64,000 nucleotides of DNA from Castellaniella denitrificans. GTDB lineage: Bacteria > Pseudomonadota > Gammaproteobacteria > Burkholderiales > Burkholderiaceae_B. The notes beneath the pieces are model-generated. The model was not told where the DNA came from and made no database searches. It saw nothing but the letters and a program-made list of their open reading frames with translations. The position numbers were made by a program, and so were the translations under genes. The stretch spans positions 124,001-188,000 of the forward strand of contig NZ_JAPWHE010000004.1 in the NCBI RefSeq assembly GCF_027214045.1, given 5' to 3'. Numbering within the stretch: the first letter of the stretch is position 1; each line of letters opens with the position of its first letter. Below are positions 17,756-29,917 of this stretch, piece after piece.

Positions 17756-20700
17756 ATGGCGGGGTTTTCCGCAAGACGAACGTTCAGCCTCTGGTTTCCA
17801 GGCCTCGTGGTGGCCCTATTCGGGCTCGGCCTGACTTACGGTCTGGCGCGGCAACAGCAGGATGCCGGGCGGGCGATCGCCCAGTTGCGGTTTTCCGAGG
17901 AAGTCCGTTCCTCCAGCGACGCGATCGCCCAGCGCATCGTGGCCTATTCGGAAGTCGTGGCCGGTCTGCGCGATCTGTTCATGGTGAATCCCGACCTGGA
18001 CGACGCCCTGTTCGACCGCGTGGTGGCGCAGCACGATGTGCGCCAGAACTATCCCGAGCTGGTCAATCTGTCCTTCGTGCGCCAGGTGTTCGCCGACGAG
18101 CTGTCCGCATATGAGTCGCGGCTGCGTGCACGCATGCGCGTGACGGGCGCCGCAGCGTCCGTCATCCATCCGCGTGTCGAGCGTCCCGATCACTATATCG
18201 TCGAGTATCTCTGGCCCAGGGATGGCAACGAGGGCGTCTGGGGGCTTGACATCGCCTCGCAGCCCGCCAACCTGGCCTGCCTGCTGGTGGGGCGGGCGAC
18301 GGGCCGTCCCGCGGCGTCGGCGCCTTTCTCCCTGCTTCAGTACAAGGAAGACGGCATCGCTTTCGTCCTGCGCTTTCCCGTGTTCCATCGGGGCGAGGAC
18401 GACCGCTTCATCGGCGCCGTGGCCGCCGTGGTGCGGGTTGCCGATATGTTACAGGCCGTGCGTGCGTCCGGATTTCTGCGCGGCCTTTCGGTGCGGCTGC
18501 AGGACGTCGGTCCCGCCGGCGCGCCGGGCGTGCCGGCCACGCTGGGCGCCTCGATGCTGCCGCCGGACGACGCCATGTCCGGCGTGATGCTCGAGGAAAC
18601 CCGGCTGCTGGATGTGGTGGGCCGGACCTGGCGCCTGGAATTCACGCCCAGCCGTGCGCTGTTGTCCTCCGCCGAACGGATGATGCCCTGGTGGATCGGT
18701 TTCTCGGGCGTGATCCTGACGCTGCTGCTGGTGACGTTGACCTGCCTGCTGACACGTCAGCGTTCCCGTGCCTACACGGAAGTCGCCTCCACGCACGAGG
18801 CCCTGCGGCGCAGCGAGGAGCGTTTCCGCGCCGTCTTCAACCAGGCGGCGGTCGGTGTGTCCCTGACCGACGTCAAAACCGGCGCCCTGGTCCGTGTCAA
18901 TCAGAAATATTGCGACATCCTCGGCTATACGCGCGAAGAACTGCTGAGGCTCGACTTTCAGCAACTGACCCATCCCGACGATCTGGAGCTGGATCTTGAG
19001 CAGATGCGGCGCGTCCAGGCCGGTGAAATCCGTGAATTCCGGCTCGAAAAACGCGTTGTGCGCAAGAGCGGTGAGCCGATCTGGGTGGATCTGACCGTTT
19101 CACCCATCTGGCAACCGGGCGAAGCGCCCGACTATCACATCGCCGTCATCCAGGATGTCGACGAACGGCACCAGATGCAGGATGCGATGCGGGACCGGGA
19201 ACGGCACCTGCGCAGTATCCTCGATCACTTGCCAGTGGGTGTGTGCCTGGTGCGGCAAGATGAGCGCATCACGTTCCGCAACCAGCATTTCGTGCAGATT
19301 TTCGGCTATACCGAGCGGGACGTGCCCGACGTGCGGACCTGGTGGGCGAAAATCTGCCCCGATCCCGAAATCCGCGAACGGGCGACGAGGCATTGGGCGC
19401 AGCGATGCGACGCGGCCCGCCAGTCGGGCGAGGGCGTCATCGCGGCGGGCGAATACCGGATCCTGTGCAGCGACGGCGTCCACCGGACGGTCGAGGTCGC
19501 CGGCATCCTGTTGGGCGAAGACTATCTCCTGACTCTGGAAGACCTCACGTCGCGCCGGGCGGCCGAGGAGGAGATCAATTACCTGGCCTTCTACGATTCC
19601 CTGACCGGGCTGCCCAACCGCCGTTTGCTGCTGGATCGTTTGCAGCAGACCATGGCGGCCACGTCGCGCCATCAGCGCTCGGGCGCGCTGCTGATGCTGG
19701 ATCTGGACCATTTCAAGACCCTGAATGAAACCCGGGGCCATGACAGTGGAGACCTGGTGTTGCGCCAGGTGGCCGAACGCCTGAGGGCCTGTCTGGCTGA
19801 TTCGCAGACCGTGGCCCGGCACGGGGACGATGAGTTCGTTGTCGTCCTGGATGATCTGGGCGCATCCCCCGAGGAGGCCGCCGCGCAGGCCGAGGAGATC
19901 GGCCAGCGCATTCTGACGCTGCTGAGCGAGCCCTACCAGTTGGGGACGGAACACTATCATGCGACGGTCAGCATGGGAGCGGCGGTGTTCCATGGGCTGG
20001 AACAGGGGGTGGACGAGCACCTCAAGCGGGCCGATCTGGCCATGTATCAGGCCAAGGCGGCGGGTCGCAACACGCTGCGCTTCTACGATCCGCTGATGCA
20101 GGCCGCAGTGCATCGGCGCGCCACGCTGGAACTGGACATGCGCATCGGCCTGGAGCGGGGGCAGTTCGAGCTCTTCTACCAGCCACAGATGGACCGGGAC
20201 CGCGTCATCGGCTGCGAAGCGTTGCTGCGCTGGCATCACCCCCGGGACGGATTCGTTTCGCCCGCCGCCTTCATCCCGCTGGCCGAGGAGACCGGCCTGA
20301 TCCTGCCGCTGGGCGAGTGGGTCCTGAGGGCCGCGTGCGAACAGTTGGCCCGATGGGCGCAGGATCCCGCGTTCGCGCATCTGAGTCTGGCCGTGAACGT
20401 CAGTCCGCGCCAGTTCCACCAGTCCGGCTTCGTCGATCAGGCCCTGGCGGCCCTGGCGGGTGCCGGTGCGGACGCCAGCCGGCTCGAACTCGAGCTGACC
20501 GAAGGCTTGTTGCTGCAAGACGTCGAGGACACGATCCGCAAGATGGTGCGGCTCAAGGGTTACGGCGTGGGTTTTTCCCTGGATGATTTCGGTACCGGTT
20601 ATTCGTCGCTCGCCTACCTGAAGCGCCTGCCGCTGGACCAGTTGAAGATCGATCAGAGCTTTGTGCGCGATGTGCTGACCGATCCCAACGACGCGGCGAT

Positions 20701-20911
20701 CGCGCGTACCATCGTCGCTCTTGGGATCAGCCTGGGCCTGCGCGTCATCGCCGAGGGGGTGGAAACCGAGGCGCAGCGCGTCTTCCTGGAACGACACCAC
20801 TGCCATGCGTGGCAAGGCTACCTGCTGAGCCGGCCATTGCCTGCGGCCGAATTCGAGGCGCTGGTGCGGGAAAGGGCGGCGCAGGCGGGTGGCGCAGGCG
20901 TCCGGACCTAG
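17756..20911 (+). CDS. CHASE-PAS-PAS-GGDEF-EAL cyclic-di-GMP protein, probable phosphodiesterase
   Basis: Membrane-bound signalling protein of about 1051 residues. A first membrane segment near residues 13-29 is followed by a periplasmic CHASE sensor (SFVRQVFADELSAYESRL), a second membrane segment (WWIGFSGVILTLLLVTLTCL) and two PAS domains. Next comes a GGDEF domain whose active-site motif reads GDDEF (690-694), so cyclase activity is doubtful. The EAL domain looks complete: EALLRW from 821, NVSPRQF, ELTEGLL, DDFGTGYSS, LKIDQSF and EGVET. It probably degrades c-di-GMP, possibly under allosteric control. GAGGAG before the ATG at 17756 fixes the start, although the frame is open upstream. Confidence 0.9.
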   Translation: MAGFSARRTFSLWFPGLVVALFGLGLTYGLARQQQDAGRAIAQLRFSEEVRSSSDAIAQRIVAYSEVVAGLRDLFMVNPDLDDALFDRVVAQHDVRQNYPELVNLSFVRQVFADELSAYESRLRARMRVTGAAASVIHPRVERPDHYIVEYLWPRDGNEGVWGLDIASQPANLACLLVGRATGRPAASAPFSLLQYKEDGIAFVLRFPVFHRGEDDRFIGAVAAVVRVADMLQAVRASGFLRGLSVRLQDVGPAGAPGVPATLGASMLPPDDAMSGVMLEETRLLDVVGRTWRLEFTPSRALLSSAERMMPWWIGFSGVILTLLLVTLTCLLTRQRSRAYTEVASTHEALRRSEERFRAVFNQAAVGVSLTDVKTGALVRVNQKYCDILGYTREELLRLDFQQLTHPDDLELDLEQMRRVQAGEIREFRLEKRVVRKSGEPIWVDLTVSPIWQPGEAPDYHIAVIQDVDERHQMQDAMRDRERHLRSILDHLPVGVCLVRQDERITFRNQHFVQIFGYTERDVPDVRTWWAKICPDPEIRERATRHWAQRCDAARQSGEGVIAAGEYRILCSDGVHRTVEVAGILLGEDYLLTLEDLTSRRAAEEEINYLAFYDSLTGLPNRRLLLDRLQQTMAATSRHQRSGALLMLDLDHFKTLNETRGHDSGDLVLRQVAERLRACLADSQTVARHGDDEFVVVLDDLGASPEEAAAQAEEIGQRILTLLSEPYQLGTEHYHATVSMGAAVFHGLEQGVDEHLKRADLAMYQAKAAGRNTLRFYDPLMQAAVHRRATLELDMRIGLERGQFELFYQPQMDRDRVIGCEALLRWHHPRDGFVSPAAFIPLAEETGLILPLGEWVLRAACEQLARWAQDPAFAHLSLAVNVSPRQFHQSGFVDQALAALAGAGADASRLELELTEGLLLQDVEDTIRKMVRLKGYGVGFSLDDFGTGYSSLAYLKRLPLDQLKIDQSFVRDVLTDPNDAAIARTIVALGISLGLRVIAEGVETEAQRVFLERHHCHAWQGYLLSRPLPAAEFEALVRERAAQAGGAGVRT

Positions 20912-20956
20912 CGTTCCGGTCCGCTTTCAGACGGTGCGCAAGCCAGCGCGCGCACA

Positions 20957-20993
20957 AATGAAAACAGGCCGGATTCCATGAGAATCCGGCCTG
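20957..20993 (-). terminator. Rho-independent terminator of the initiator tRNA gene
   Basis: A perfect 12-bp stem (arms 20965-20976 and 20982-20993) with a 5-nt loop is followed, on the minus strand, by TTTTCATTT. It lies 12 bp after the tRNA 3' end. It may also slow readthrough from the plus-strand signalling gene, but the T-tract is on the tRNA side. Confidence 0.85.
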
Positions 20994-21004
20994 CGTTCTA
21001 GAAC

Positions 21005-21081
21005 TGGTTGCGGGGACAGGATTTGAACCTGTGACCTTCGGGTTATGAGCCCGACGAGCTGCCAGACTGCTCCACCCCGCG
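21005..21081 (-). tRNA. Initiator tRNA-fMet (anticodon CAT)
   Basis: The minus strand reads as a 77-nt cloverleaf with CAT in the anticodon loop, GGTTCAAATC in the T arm and an encoded 3' CCA. The first base is C and does not pair with the opposing A, and three G-C pairs (GGG...CCC) stack above the anticodon loop; these are the classic initiator features. It is followed by a terminator and preceded by a good promoter. Confidence 0.97.
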
Positions 21082-21094
21082 TCTGGAGAACAGA

Positions 21095-21123
21095 ACTATA
21101 GCAAGTCTGCGAAAATAATGCAA
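21095..21123 (-). promoter_or_regulatory. Promoter of tRNA-fMet
   Basis: On the minus strand, TTGCAT (21118-21123) and TATAGT (21095-21100) are separated by exactly 17 bp. The tRNA 5' end follows 13 bp downstream of the -10 element. It lies in the 67-bp gap shared with scpB. Confidence 0.75.
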
Positions 21124-21148
21124 GCAATCGATCGGAGTTCAAGCTAAA

Positions 21149-21778
21149 ATGACGGAAACGGAAATCCTGCGCGTATTGGAAACGGCCTTGTTGTGCGCCG
21201 ATGCGCCTCTCGCGGTCACCGATCTGCGCAGCCTCTTCGAAGACACGATTTCCGGGGACGACGTCCGCCGTCATCTGGCCGCCTTGCAGCTCGACTGGCA
21301 GGAACGGGGGCTCGAACTGGTGCAGCTCGCCAGTGGCTGGCGCTTCCAGAGCCGTCCCGACATGCAGCGTTACCTGGGGCGCCTGAACCCCGAAAAACCG
21401 CCTCGCTATTCTCGCGCCGTGCTTGAAACGCTTGCCATCATCGCGTGGCGGCAGCCCGTGACGCGCGGGGACATCGAGGACATCCGCGGCGTCACGGTCT
21501 CGGCACAGATCATCCGCACCCTGGAGGACAGGGGCTGGATCGAAACCCTGGGCTATCGCGACGCGCCGGGGCGCCCGGCCCTGCTGGGGACGACGCGCCG
21601 ATTTCTCGAAGACCTCGGTCTGCGGGCGCTGGACGAACTGCCGGCGCTCGACGCGGAAGACTCTGCGGAAGCGCTGGGCGTCCTGGCGTTCGACGCGGCG
21701 GATGGGCCCGGTCCCGCCGCGCCGGAGGCCGGCGCGGACGATTCCCGGGCACCGGAGCCGCGCCTCCCGGAAGAATGA
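21149..21778 (+). CDS. scpB: Segregation and condensation protein ScpB
   Basis: Winged-helix subunit of the SMC-ScpAB condensin complex for chromosome organisation. The N-terminal winged helix ([18 protein letters not shown]) and the second domain ([31 protein letters not shown]) are typical. A non-conserved acidic and Pro-rich tail of about 45 residues follows the conserved core. It has 209 residues. The rluB start is about 34 bp downstream, so they are likely co-transcribed. scpA is not in the window. Confidence 0.94.
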   Translation: MTETEILRVLETALLCADAPLAVTDLRSLFEDTISGDDVRRHLAALQLDWQERGLELVQLASGWRFQSRPDMQRYLGRLNPEKPPRYSRAVLETLAIIAWRQPVTRGDIEDIRGVTVSAQIIRTLEDRGWIETLGYRDAPGRPALLGTTRRFLEDLGLRALDELPALDAEDSAEALGVLAFDAADGPGPAAPEAGADDSRAPEPRLPEE

Positions 21779-21812
21779 AGAACGGAATTTTGTGTAGGAG
21801 TCACCGAACCCC

Positions 21813-23519
21813 ATGACAGCAGAAACAGAGACGATGCCGCGCGCCGAAACGGCCGCGCCCGAAACACCGGCCGCCGAGCACAGGCAGGAAAACGGCAAGC
21901 CGCGCGGACGCAAACTGCGCACGCCGTTCCGCCGCCGCCGTGGGGATGCGCAGCAAACCGGTGTCCTGGGCGCCGAGGACCGGGAAACCGAATCCGGCGA
22001 GGCCATCGATGCGGGCACGGCGGAAGAGGCCGATCGCGCCCTGACGTATCTGAACGATGCGCACCCGACCGCCAAGCGCCTGGATCGCTATCTGAACAGC
22101 GATGTGCTGATGCCCAAGCTGCACAAGGTGCTGGCCGAGGCGGGGGTGGGCTCCCGGCGCGAAATGGAAGAATTGATCATCGCCGGCCGCGTCTCGGTCA
22201 ACGGCGAGCCCGCGCACGTGGGCCAGCGCATCGGTCCCGATGACAAGGTCCGCGTCAATGGCCGGCTGGTGACACGCCCCAAGGCGGGCAAACTGCCTCG
22301 CGTCATCCTCTATCACAAGCCGGCAGGCGAAATCGTCAGTCACGACGACCCCGAGGGTCGGGCTTCCGTGTTCGCCCGCCTGCCGCGCATCCGGACCGGC
22401 AAATGGCTGTCCGTGGGCCGTCTGGATCTGAACACGGAGGGCCTGTTGATTCTGACGACCTCGGGCGAGCTGGCCAACCGGCTGTCGCACCCGCGCTACG
22501 GGTCGGAGCGCGAATACGCGGTCCGTGTCCTGGGCGAACTGGGCGAACAGGAACAGGCCCGTCTCACCAGTGGCATCGAACTGGAGGATGGGCCGGCGCA
22601 ATTCAATTCCCTGGATTACATCGGCGGCGAGGGCAGCAATCGCTGGTACCGCGTGACGCTGAGCGAAGGTCGCAACCGAGAGGTGCGGCGTATGTTCCAG
22701 GCGGCGGGGGTGACGGTCAGCCGCCTGATCCGCACGCGTTTCGGCGATGTGATGCTGCCCACCAATCTGCGCCGGGGGCGCTGGGACGAACTGGATTCCG
22801 GCCTGGTCGGAGCGCTGATGGTTCAACTGGGCCTGTTGCGTGACGGAGACGAGGACGACAGTCAGTCCGAGCGCCAGCCGTTGTCGCATGCCAGCGCCCT
22901 GCCGCCGGGTTTTGGCACGCCGGGCCAGAACGGCCAGAATGGTGCGCGTCTGAACCGCAGGGGCAGGGTGTCGGGCGGCCGCAAGGGGGGCATCGATCCG
23001 TTCACGACCGGACTGCTCATCAGCGGCGGGCTGGCCAACGGCCATCCGGATGGCGGCAGGTCCGACGGCGGCAAGCCCCGCCAGTCCGCCAAACAGGGTC
23101 GCAAGCCGGCCAAACCCCAGGCTCATGGCCATGCCCCTCGGGTGGCCGAGGTCCAGGACGGCCACACCGAAGGCCGGTCCGCGCCGGGCCGGCCGGCCAG
23201 GCCGGGCAAGCCGGGCAAGCAGGGCAAGGCCGCCGGCAAGCCAGCGGGGAAATCCGCCGGCAAGCCACCCCGTTCAGGCAAGCAGGGATCCGGCAGGCAG
23301 GGATCCGGCAAGCCCGGCAAAGCCACCCAGGTCGGGGCGGGGCAGCCCCAGGTCGAAGGTGCCGCCGCTTCGGCGCGCCCGCCCAAGGCCGCCCAGAAGT
23401 CCGGCCGCAAGCCGGGCAACAAGGCGCCTCGCAAGCAGGCGGGTGGCGGGGGCGAGAGCCAGCCGCGCGGCGCCCATGCGCACGAATCCCGCCTGGGTTT
23501 TCTAGGGCGGAACCGCTGA
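21813..23519 (+). CDS. rluB: 23S rRNA pseudouridine synthase RluB with long basic C-terminal tail
   Basis: RsuA/RluB/RluF-family enzyme that modifies U2605 of 23S rRNA. The order is a charged N-terminal extension of about 95 residues, an S4 domain ([18 protein letters not shown]) and the catalytic domain with [31 protein letters not shown] follows. After about residue 345 comes a disordered tail of roughly 220 residues rich in Gly, Lys and Pro, with GKPGK-type runs. TAGGAG precedes the ATG. The enzyme identity is firm; the tail probably binds RNA or tethers the protein. Confidence 0.93.
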   Translation: MTAETETMPRAETAAPETPAAEHRQENGKPRGRKLRTPFRRRRGDAQQTGVLGAEDRETESGEAIDAGTAEEADRALTYLNDAHPTAKRLDRYLNSDVLMPKLHKVLAEAGVGSRREMEELIIAGRVSVNGEPAHVGQRIGPDDKVRVNGRLVTRPKAGKLPRVILYHKPAGEIVSHDDPEGRASVFARLPRIRTGKWLSVGRLDLNTEGLLILTTSGELANRLSHPRYGSEREYAVRVLGELGEQEQARLTSGIELEDGPAQFNSLDYIGGEGSNRWYRVTLSEGRNREVRRMFQAAGVTVSRLIRTRFGDVMLPTNLRRGRWDELDSGLVGALMVQLGLLRDGDEDDSQSERQPLSHASALPPGFGTPGQNGQNGARLNRRGRVSGGRKGGIDPFTTGLLISGGLANGHPDGGRSDGGKPRQSAKQGRKPAKPQAHGHAPRVAEVQDGHTEGRSAPGRPARPGKPGKQGKAAGKPAGKSAGKPPRSGKQGSGRQGSGKPGKATQVGAGQPQVEGAAASARPPKAAQKSGRKPGNKAPRKQAGGGGESQPRGAHAHESRLGFLGRNR

Positions 23520-23586
23520 CCGTCTCCAAACCTCGGCCGTGTGCCGGGGTTTGGTGGAAAAAGGTCTTTAGGTCAAGAAACGCTGT

Positions 23587-23592
23587 TATAAT
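23587..23592 (+). promoter_or_regulatory. -10 element of the rimP-nusA-infB operon
   Basis: A perfect TATAAT lies 200 bp upstream of rimP. No convincing -35 hexamer sits 16-18 bp upstream, so the promoter may be weak or need an activator. Transcription would start near 23599, just before a small hairpin. Confidence 0.5.
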
Positions 23593-23794
23593 GTAAGGCT
23601 TTACAGCACCTTTGTGCTGTGTCCACCGGGGGTTGGCCGTTCGCATCGCGCATCTGCATGCGGGCTCCGGCGCCGCGCATGCCGATCCGGCGTGCCCGTG
23701 CCGGGACAGGCTGGGCGTCGGCGGTTCCTGAACAGGCTTCGGGTATCCCGGGGCGAACAAAGGGCTGCGGGACAGCCCCTTTTTTTTGGATTTT
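23593..23794 (+). promoter_or_regulatory. Leader of rimP-nusA-infB with attenuator-like terminator
   Basis: About 200 nt of untranslated leader. Near its 5' end is a small hairpin: ACAGCAC (23603-23609) pairs with GTGCTGT. Near its 3' end GGGCTG (23762-23767) pairs with CAGCCC (23773-23778), followed by a run of T ending about 7 bp before the rimP ATG. That is the form of an intrinsic terminator lying directly in front of the first gene. Premature termination, relieved or strengthened by NusA, is a plausible autoregulation mechanism. E. coli nusA is known to autoregulate its operon; the RNA here is inferred. Confidence 0.6.
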
Positions 23795-24265
23795 ATGGCG
23801 GATATCTTGACGGTCGCCCAGCAGGCCCTGCTGGGTTTCGATGTGGAGTTGGTCGATGTGGAACGCGCGCCCCTGGGGCTTTTGCGTGTAGTGATCGATC
23901 GTCCCGAAGGGGTGCGCATCGAGGACTGCGAGCAGGTTTCCCGCCAATTGTCGCATGTGTTCGAAGTCGAAAACATCGACTACAAGCGCCTGGAGGTCAG
24001 CTCCCCCGGCGTCGATCGGCCCCTGCGCCGTCCGGCGGACTTCGTCCGCTTTGCCGGTGAACGCATCGAACTGCGCCTGCACGAACCGGTCGAATCCCGC
24101 AAGACCTTCACCGGCATCCTGCAGGTCAGCGGGGATGAACCGCCCGTGTTCAGCCTGGACTGGGAAGACCAGGCCGGCGAGTCACGGACGCTGCCGTTTT
24201 CTTTTGACGATGTGGACCGGGCCCGGTTGGACCCCGTCCTCGATTTCAAGGGTAAGAAGCGATGA
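23795..24265 (+). CDS. rimP: Ribosome maturation factor RimP
   Basis: Required for maturation of the 30S subunit. It has the N-terminal DUF150 domain ([35 protein letters not shown]) with the hallmark [12 protein letters not shown], and a C-terminal SH3-like domain. It is 156 residues from the ATG at 23795, directly after the T-tract of the leader hairpin. Its stop overlaps the nusA start by 4 bp (ATGA). Confidence 0.95.
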   Translation: MADILTVAQQALLGFDVELVDVERAPLGLLRVVIDRPEGVRIEDCEQVSRQLSHVFEVENIDYKRLEVSSPGVDRPLRRPADFVRFAGERIELRLHEPVESRKTFTGILQVSGDEPPVFSLDWEDQAGESRTLPFSFDDVDRARLDPVLDFKGKKR

Positions 24266-25746
24266 GTCGCGAAATTCTGCTGTTGGTCGACGCCCTGGCG
24301 CGTGAAAAAAACGTCGAGCGCGATGTCGTGTTCGGCGCTCTCGAAAACGCGCTGGCTTCGGCCATGAAAAAGCGGTTCAAGGAAGAAGTGGACATCCGCG
24401 TGGCCATCGACCGCCAGACCGGCGAGCACGAGGGCTTCCGTCGCTGGCTGGTCGTGCCCGACGAGGCCGGCCTGCAGGAACCCGACGCCCAGGAACTCTA
24501 TACCGACGCCCAGGACATCGTGCCGGGCATCGAGATCGGTGAATACATCGAAGAACCCCTCGAACCCATCGAGTTCGGTCGCATCGGCGCGCAGGCCGCC
24601 AAGCAGGCGATCCTCCAGAGGATCCGCGACGCCGAACGCGAACAGGTGCTCAACGATTTCCTGGACCGGGGCGAGACCATCGTGTCCGGCACGGTCAAAC
24701 GTCTGGACAAGGGCGACGCGATCATCGAGATCGGCAAGGTCGAGGCCCGTCTGCCGCGCACCGAGATGATTCCCAAGGAAAACATCCGCGCCGGCGACCG
24801 CGTGCGCGCCTACGTCCTCAAGGTCGACCACGCCGCGCGCGGCCAGCAGGTCATCCTGTCGCGCACTTCGCCTGATTTCATTCGCGAGCTGTTCGAGAAC
24901 GAAGTGCCCGAGATCGAACAGGGTCTGCTCGAAATCAAGGCGGCGGCCCGCGACCCGGGTGTGCGTGCCAAGATCGCCGTGGTGGCGTACGATAAGCGAA
25001 TTGATCCGATCGGTACCTGCGTCGGGATGCGCGGCTCGCGTGTCACGGCAGTGCGCAACGAACTGGGCGGCGAGCAGGTGGACATCGTCCTGTGGGCCGA
25101 TGATCCGGCGGAATTCGTGATCGGCGCCCTGGCGCCGGCGCACGTCGAGTCCATCCTCGTGGACGAGGACAAGCACGCCATGGACGTGGTGGTCGACGAG
25201 GAAAACCTGCCCAAGGCCATCGGCGCGCGCGGGCAGAACGTCCGCCTGGCGTCCGAACTGACCGGCTGGCAAATCAACATCATGACGCCCGAGGAAAGCC
25301 AGAGCCGTCAGGATGCCGAGCGCGCCGCGTTGCGCCACACTTTCATCACGAAGCTGGATGTGGACGAGGAGGTCGCCGACATCCTGATCGACGAGGGTTT
25401 CACGGGTCTCGAGGAAATCGCCTACGTGCCCATGCAGGAACTGCTGGACATCGAGGCCTTCGATGAGGATACCGTCAATGAATTGCGCACCCGTGCGCGC
25501 AATGCCTTGCTGACCGAAGCCATCGCCCAGGAAGAACGCGTGCAGACCGCTCGCGATCTGCTGGAAATCCAGGGAATGGACCCGGCCCTGGTGGCGAAAC
25601 TGGCCGAAAAAGGCATCACCACGCTGGACGATCTGGCCGAGCTGGCCGCCGACGAACTCGCCGAACTGACCGGGTTGCCCGAGGACGTCGCCAGCGACAT
25701 GATCATGCAGGCGCGGGCCCACTGGTTCGAGGACGACGAAGCCTGA
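24262..25746 (+). CDS. nusA: Transcription termination/antitermination factor NusA
   Basis: Binds RNA polymerase and nascent RNA, controlling pausing, termination and antitermination. Domains are the N-terminal polymerase-binding region, S1 ([17 protein letters not shown]), KH1 and KH2 ([34 protein letters not shown]) and two C-terminal acidic helix-hairpin-helix repeats. The 494 residues match the longer proteobacterial form. It is coupled to rimP by an ATGA overlap, with infB 55 bp downstream. Confidence 0.97.
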   Translation: MSREILLLVDALAREKNVERDVVFGALENALASAMKKRFKEEVDIRVAIDRQTGEHEGFRRWLVVPDEAGLQEPDAQELYTDAQDIVPGIEIGEYIEEPLEPIEFGRIGAQAAKQAILQRIRDAEREQVLNDFLDRGETIVSGTVKRLDKGDAIIEIGKVEARLPRTEMIPKENIRAGDRVRAYVLKVDHAARGQQVILSRTSPDFIRELFENEVPEIEQGLLEIKAAARDPGVRAKIAVVAYDKRIDPIGTCVGMRGSRVTAVRNELGGEQVDIVLWADDPAEFVIGALAPAHVESILVDEDKHAMDVVVDEENLPKAIGARGQNVRLASELTGWQINIMTPEESQSRQDAERAALRHTFITKLDVDEEVADILIDEGFTGLEEIAYVPMQELLDIEAFDEDTVNELRTRARNALLTEAIAQEERVQTARDLLEIQGMDPALVAKLAEKGITTLDDLAELAADELAELTGLPEDVASDMIMQARAHWFEDDEA

Positions 25747-25801
25747 CCGCTTCGTCGCATCGAACCGCACCGCCCTTCAACGTAGTCAAAGAGAGAGTCG
25801 A

Positions 25802-28696
<2,895 letters not shown>

Positions 28697-28712
28697 GCGC
28701 GCGGCATGCATC

Positions 28713-29123
28713 ATGGGTCGTCATAAATCCAAACCGAATCCCGGCCGCAACACGCGCCTGGCCGACCAGATCCAGAAGGATCTGGCGACCCTGGTGCAGC
28801 GCGAGCTCGACGTCGCGCGCGCCGGCCTGATCACGCTCACCGGCGTCGATCTGTCGGCCGACTATGCCCATGCCAAGGTCTACTTCTCCGTGCTGGGCGC
28901 CGAACCCGATGTCGCCGCCCAGGCCCTGAACGACAAGGCGGGCTGGTTGCATTCGCAGCTATTCCGCATGCTGCATATCCATACTGTGCCCACCCTGCGT
29001 TTCGTCCACGACGCGCAGCTGGCTCGCGGCATCGAACTGACTCAACTGATCGATCGGGCCAACCGTCCCCAGGCGGGCGCTTCGGATATCCCCGAACTCG
29101 AAGACCCGGACGGCCAGCCCTGA
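28713..29123 (+). CDS. rbfA: 30S ribosome-binding factor RbfA
   Basis: KH-domain protein needed for late 30S maturation and cold adaptation. Typical motifs are [35 protein letters not shown] and [17 protein letters not shown]-like sequence. It has 136 residues and starts 17 bp after infB in the conserved order infB-rbfA-truB. Confidence 0.95.
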   Translation: MGRHKSKPNPGRNTRLADQIQKDLATLVQRELDVARAGLITLTGVDLSADYAHAKVYFSVLGAEPDVAAQALNDKAGWLHSQLFRMLHIHTVPTLRFVHDAQLARGIELTQLIDRANRPQAGASDIPELEDPDGQP

Positions 29124-29158
29124 GGGGGCGGTCGTCACTCATCTGGACGGATTGAACG

Positions 29159-29917
29159 ATGGCTTCCCGACGCGGGCAGATGCTCGACGGAGTCCTGTTG
29201 CTGGACAAACCGGAGGGCCTGTCGAGCAACCATGCGCTGCAACGCGCCAAACGCACGGTGGACGCCCGCAAGGCGGGCCACACCGGCACGTTGGACCCAT
29301 TCGCCACGGGCCTGCTGGTCTGCTGCCTCGGCCGGGCGACGAAGATCTCCGCCGCCATGCTGGAGGCCGACAAGGTCTATGAGGCGACCCTGGCCTTCGG
29401 CGAGGAGACCGACAGCGGCGATCTGACGGGGCATGTCACGGCGCGCGCGCCGGAGGATTTTTCCGGCGTGGCCCCCGAGGCGCTGGAAGCCGTGCTGGCC
29501 GGATTCAGGGGCGAGATCGAGCAGATCCCGCCCATGGTGTCGGCGCTCAAGCGTGACGGCAAGCCCCTGTATGAATACGCACGCCAGGGAATCGAGCTGG
29601 AGCGTCCGCCGCGCCGGATCGTGATCCACGCGCTGGAGCTGCTGGCCTGCGAGGGCCGCAGCGCCCGGGTGCGGGTGCATTGCAGCAAGGGCACCTACGT
29701 GCGCACCCTGGCCCAGGACATCGGCCGTCGGCTGGGTTGCCTGGCGCACCTGTCGGCCCTGCGGCGTACCGCGGTCGGGCCGTTTTCGATCGAACAGGCC
29801 GTGGGGCTGGAAGCCCTGCAGGCCATGGAAGCGCCGGTGACGGCGCTGATCCCTTTACACGCCTTGCCGGACGGTCTGCGTCCGGCAAGCGTTTCCACCG
29901 AGGAAAACACTCTATGA
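29159..29917 (+). CDS. truB: tRNA pseudouridine-55 synthase TruB
   Basis: Makes pseudouridine 55 in the T loop of tRNAs. It has [19 protein letters not shown], the catalytic Asp in [13 protein letters not shown], and [17 protein letters not shown]. At 252 residues it is about 60 shorter than E. coli TruB and seems to lack a full C-terminal PUA-like domain. The catalytic core is complete. Its stop overlaps the typA start (ATGA). Confidence 0.95.
   Translation: MASRRGQMLDGVLLLDKPEGLSSNHALQRAKRTVDARKAGHTGTLDPFATGLLVCCLGRATKISAAMLEADKVYEATLAFGEETDSGDLTGHVTARAPEDFSGVAPEALEAVLAGFRGEIEQIPPMVSALKRDGKPLYEYARQGIELERPPRRIVIHALELLACEGRSARVRVHCSKGTYVRTLAQDIGRRLGCLAHLSALRRTAVGPFSIEQAVGLEALQAMEAPVTALIPLHALPDGLRPASVSTEENTL

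Noticed and set aside
23270-23330. Short tandem DNA repeat (two copies of a GCAGGGATCCGGCA unit)
   Set aside because: It falls in the low-complexity basic tail of rluB and is explained by repeated [10 protein letters not shown]-type codons rather than a mobile or satellite repeat.
21005-23794. A metY-rimP-nusA arrangement as in E. coli
   Set aside because: The initiator tRNA gene is on the opposite strand, has its own promoter and terminator, and lies 2.7 kb from rimP, so it is not part of the nusA operon.
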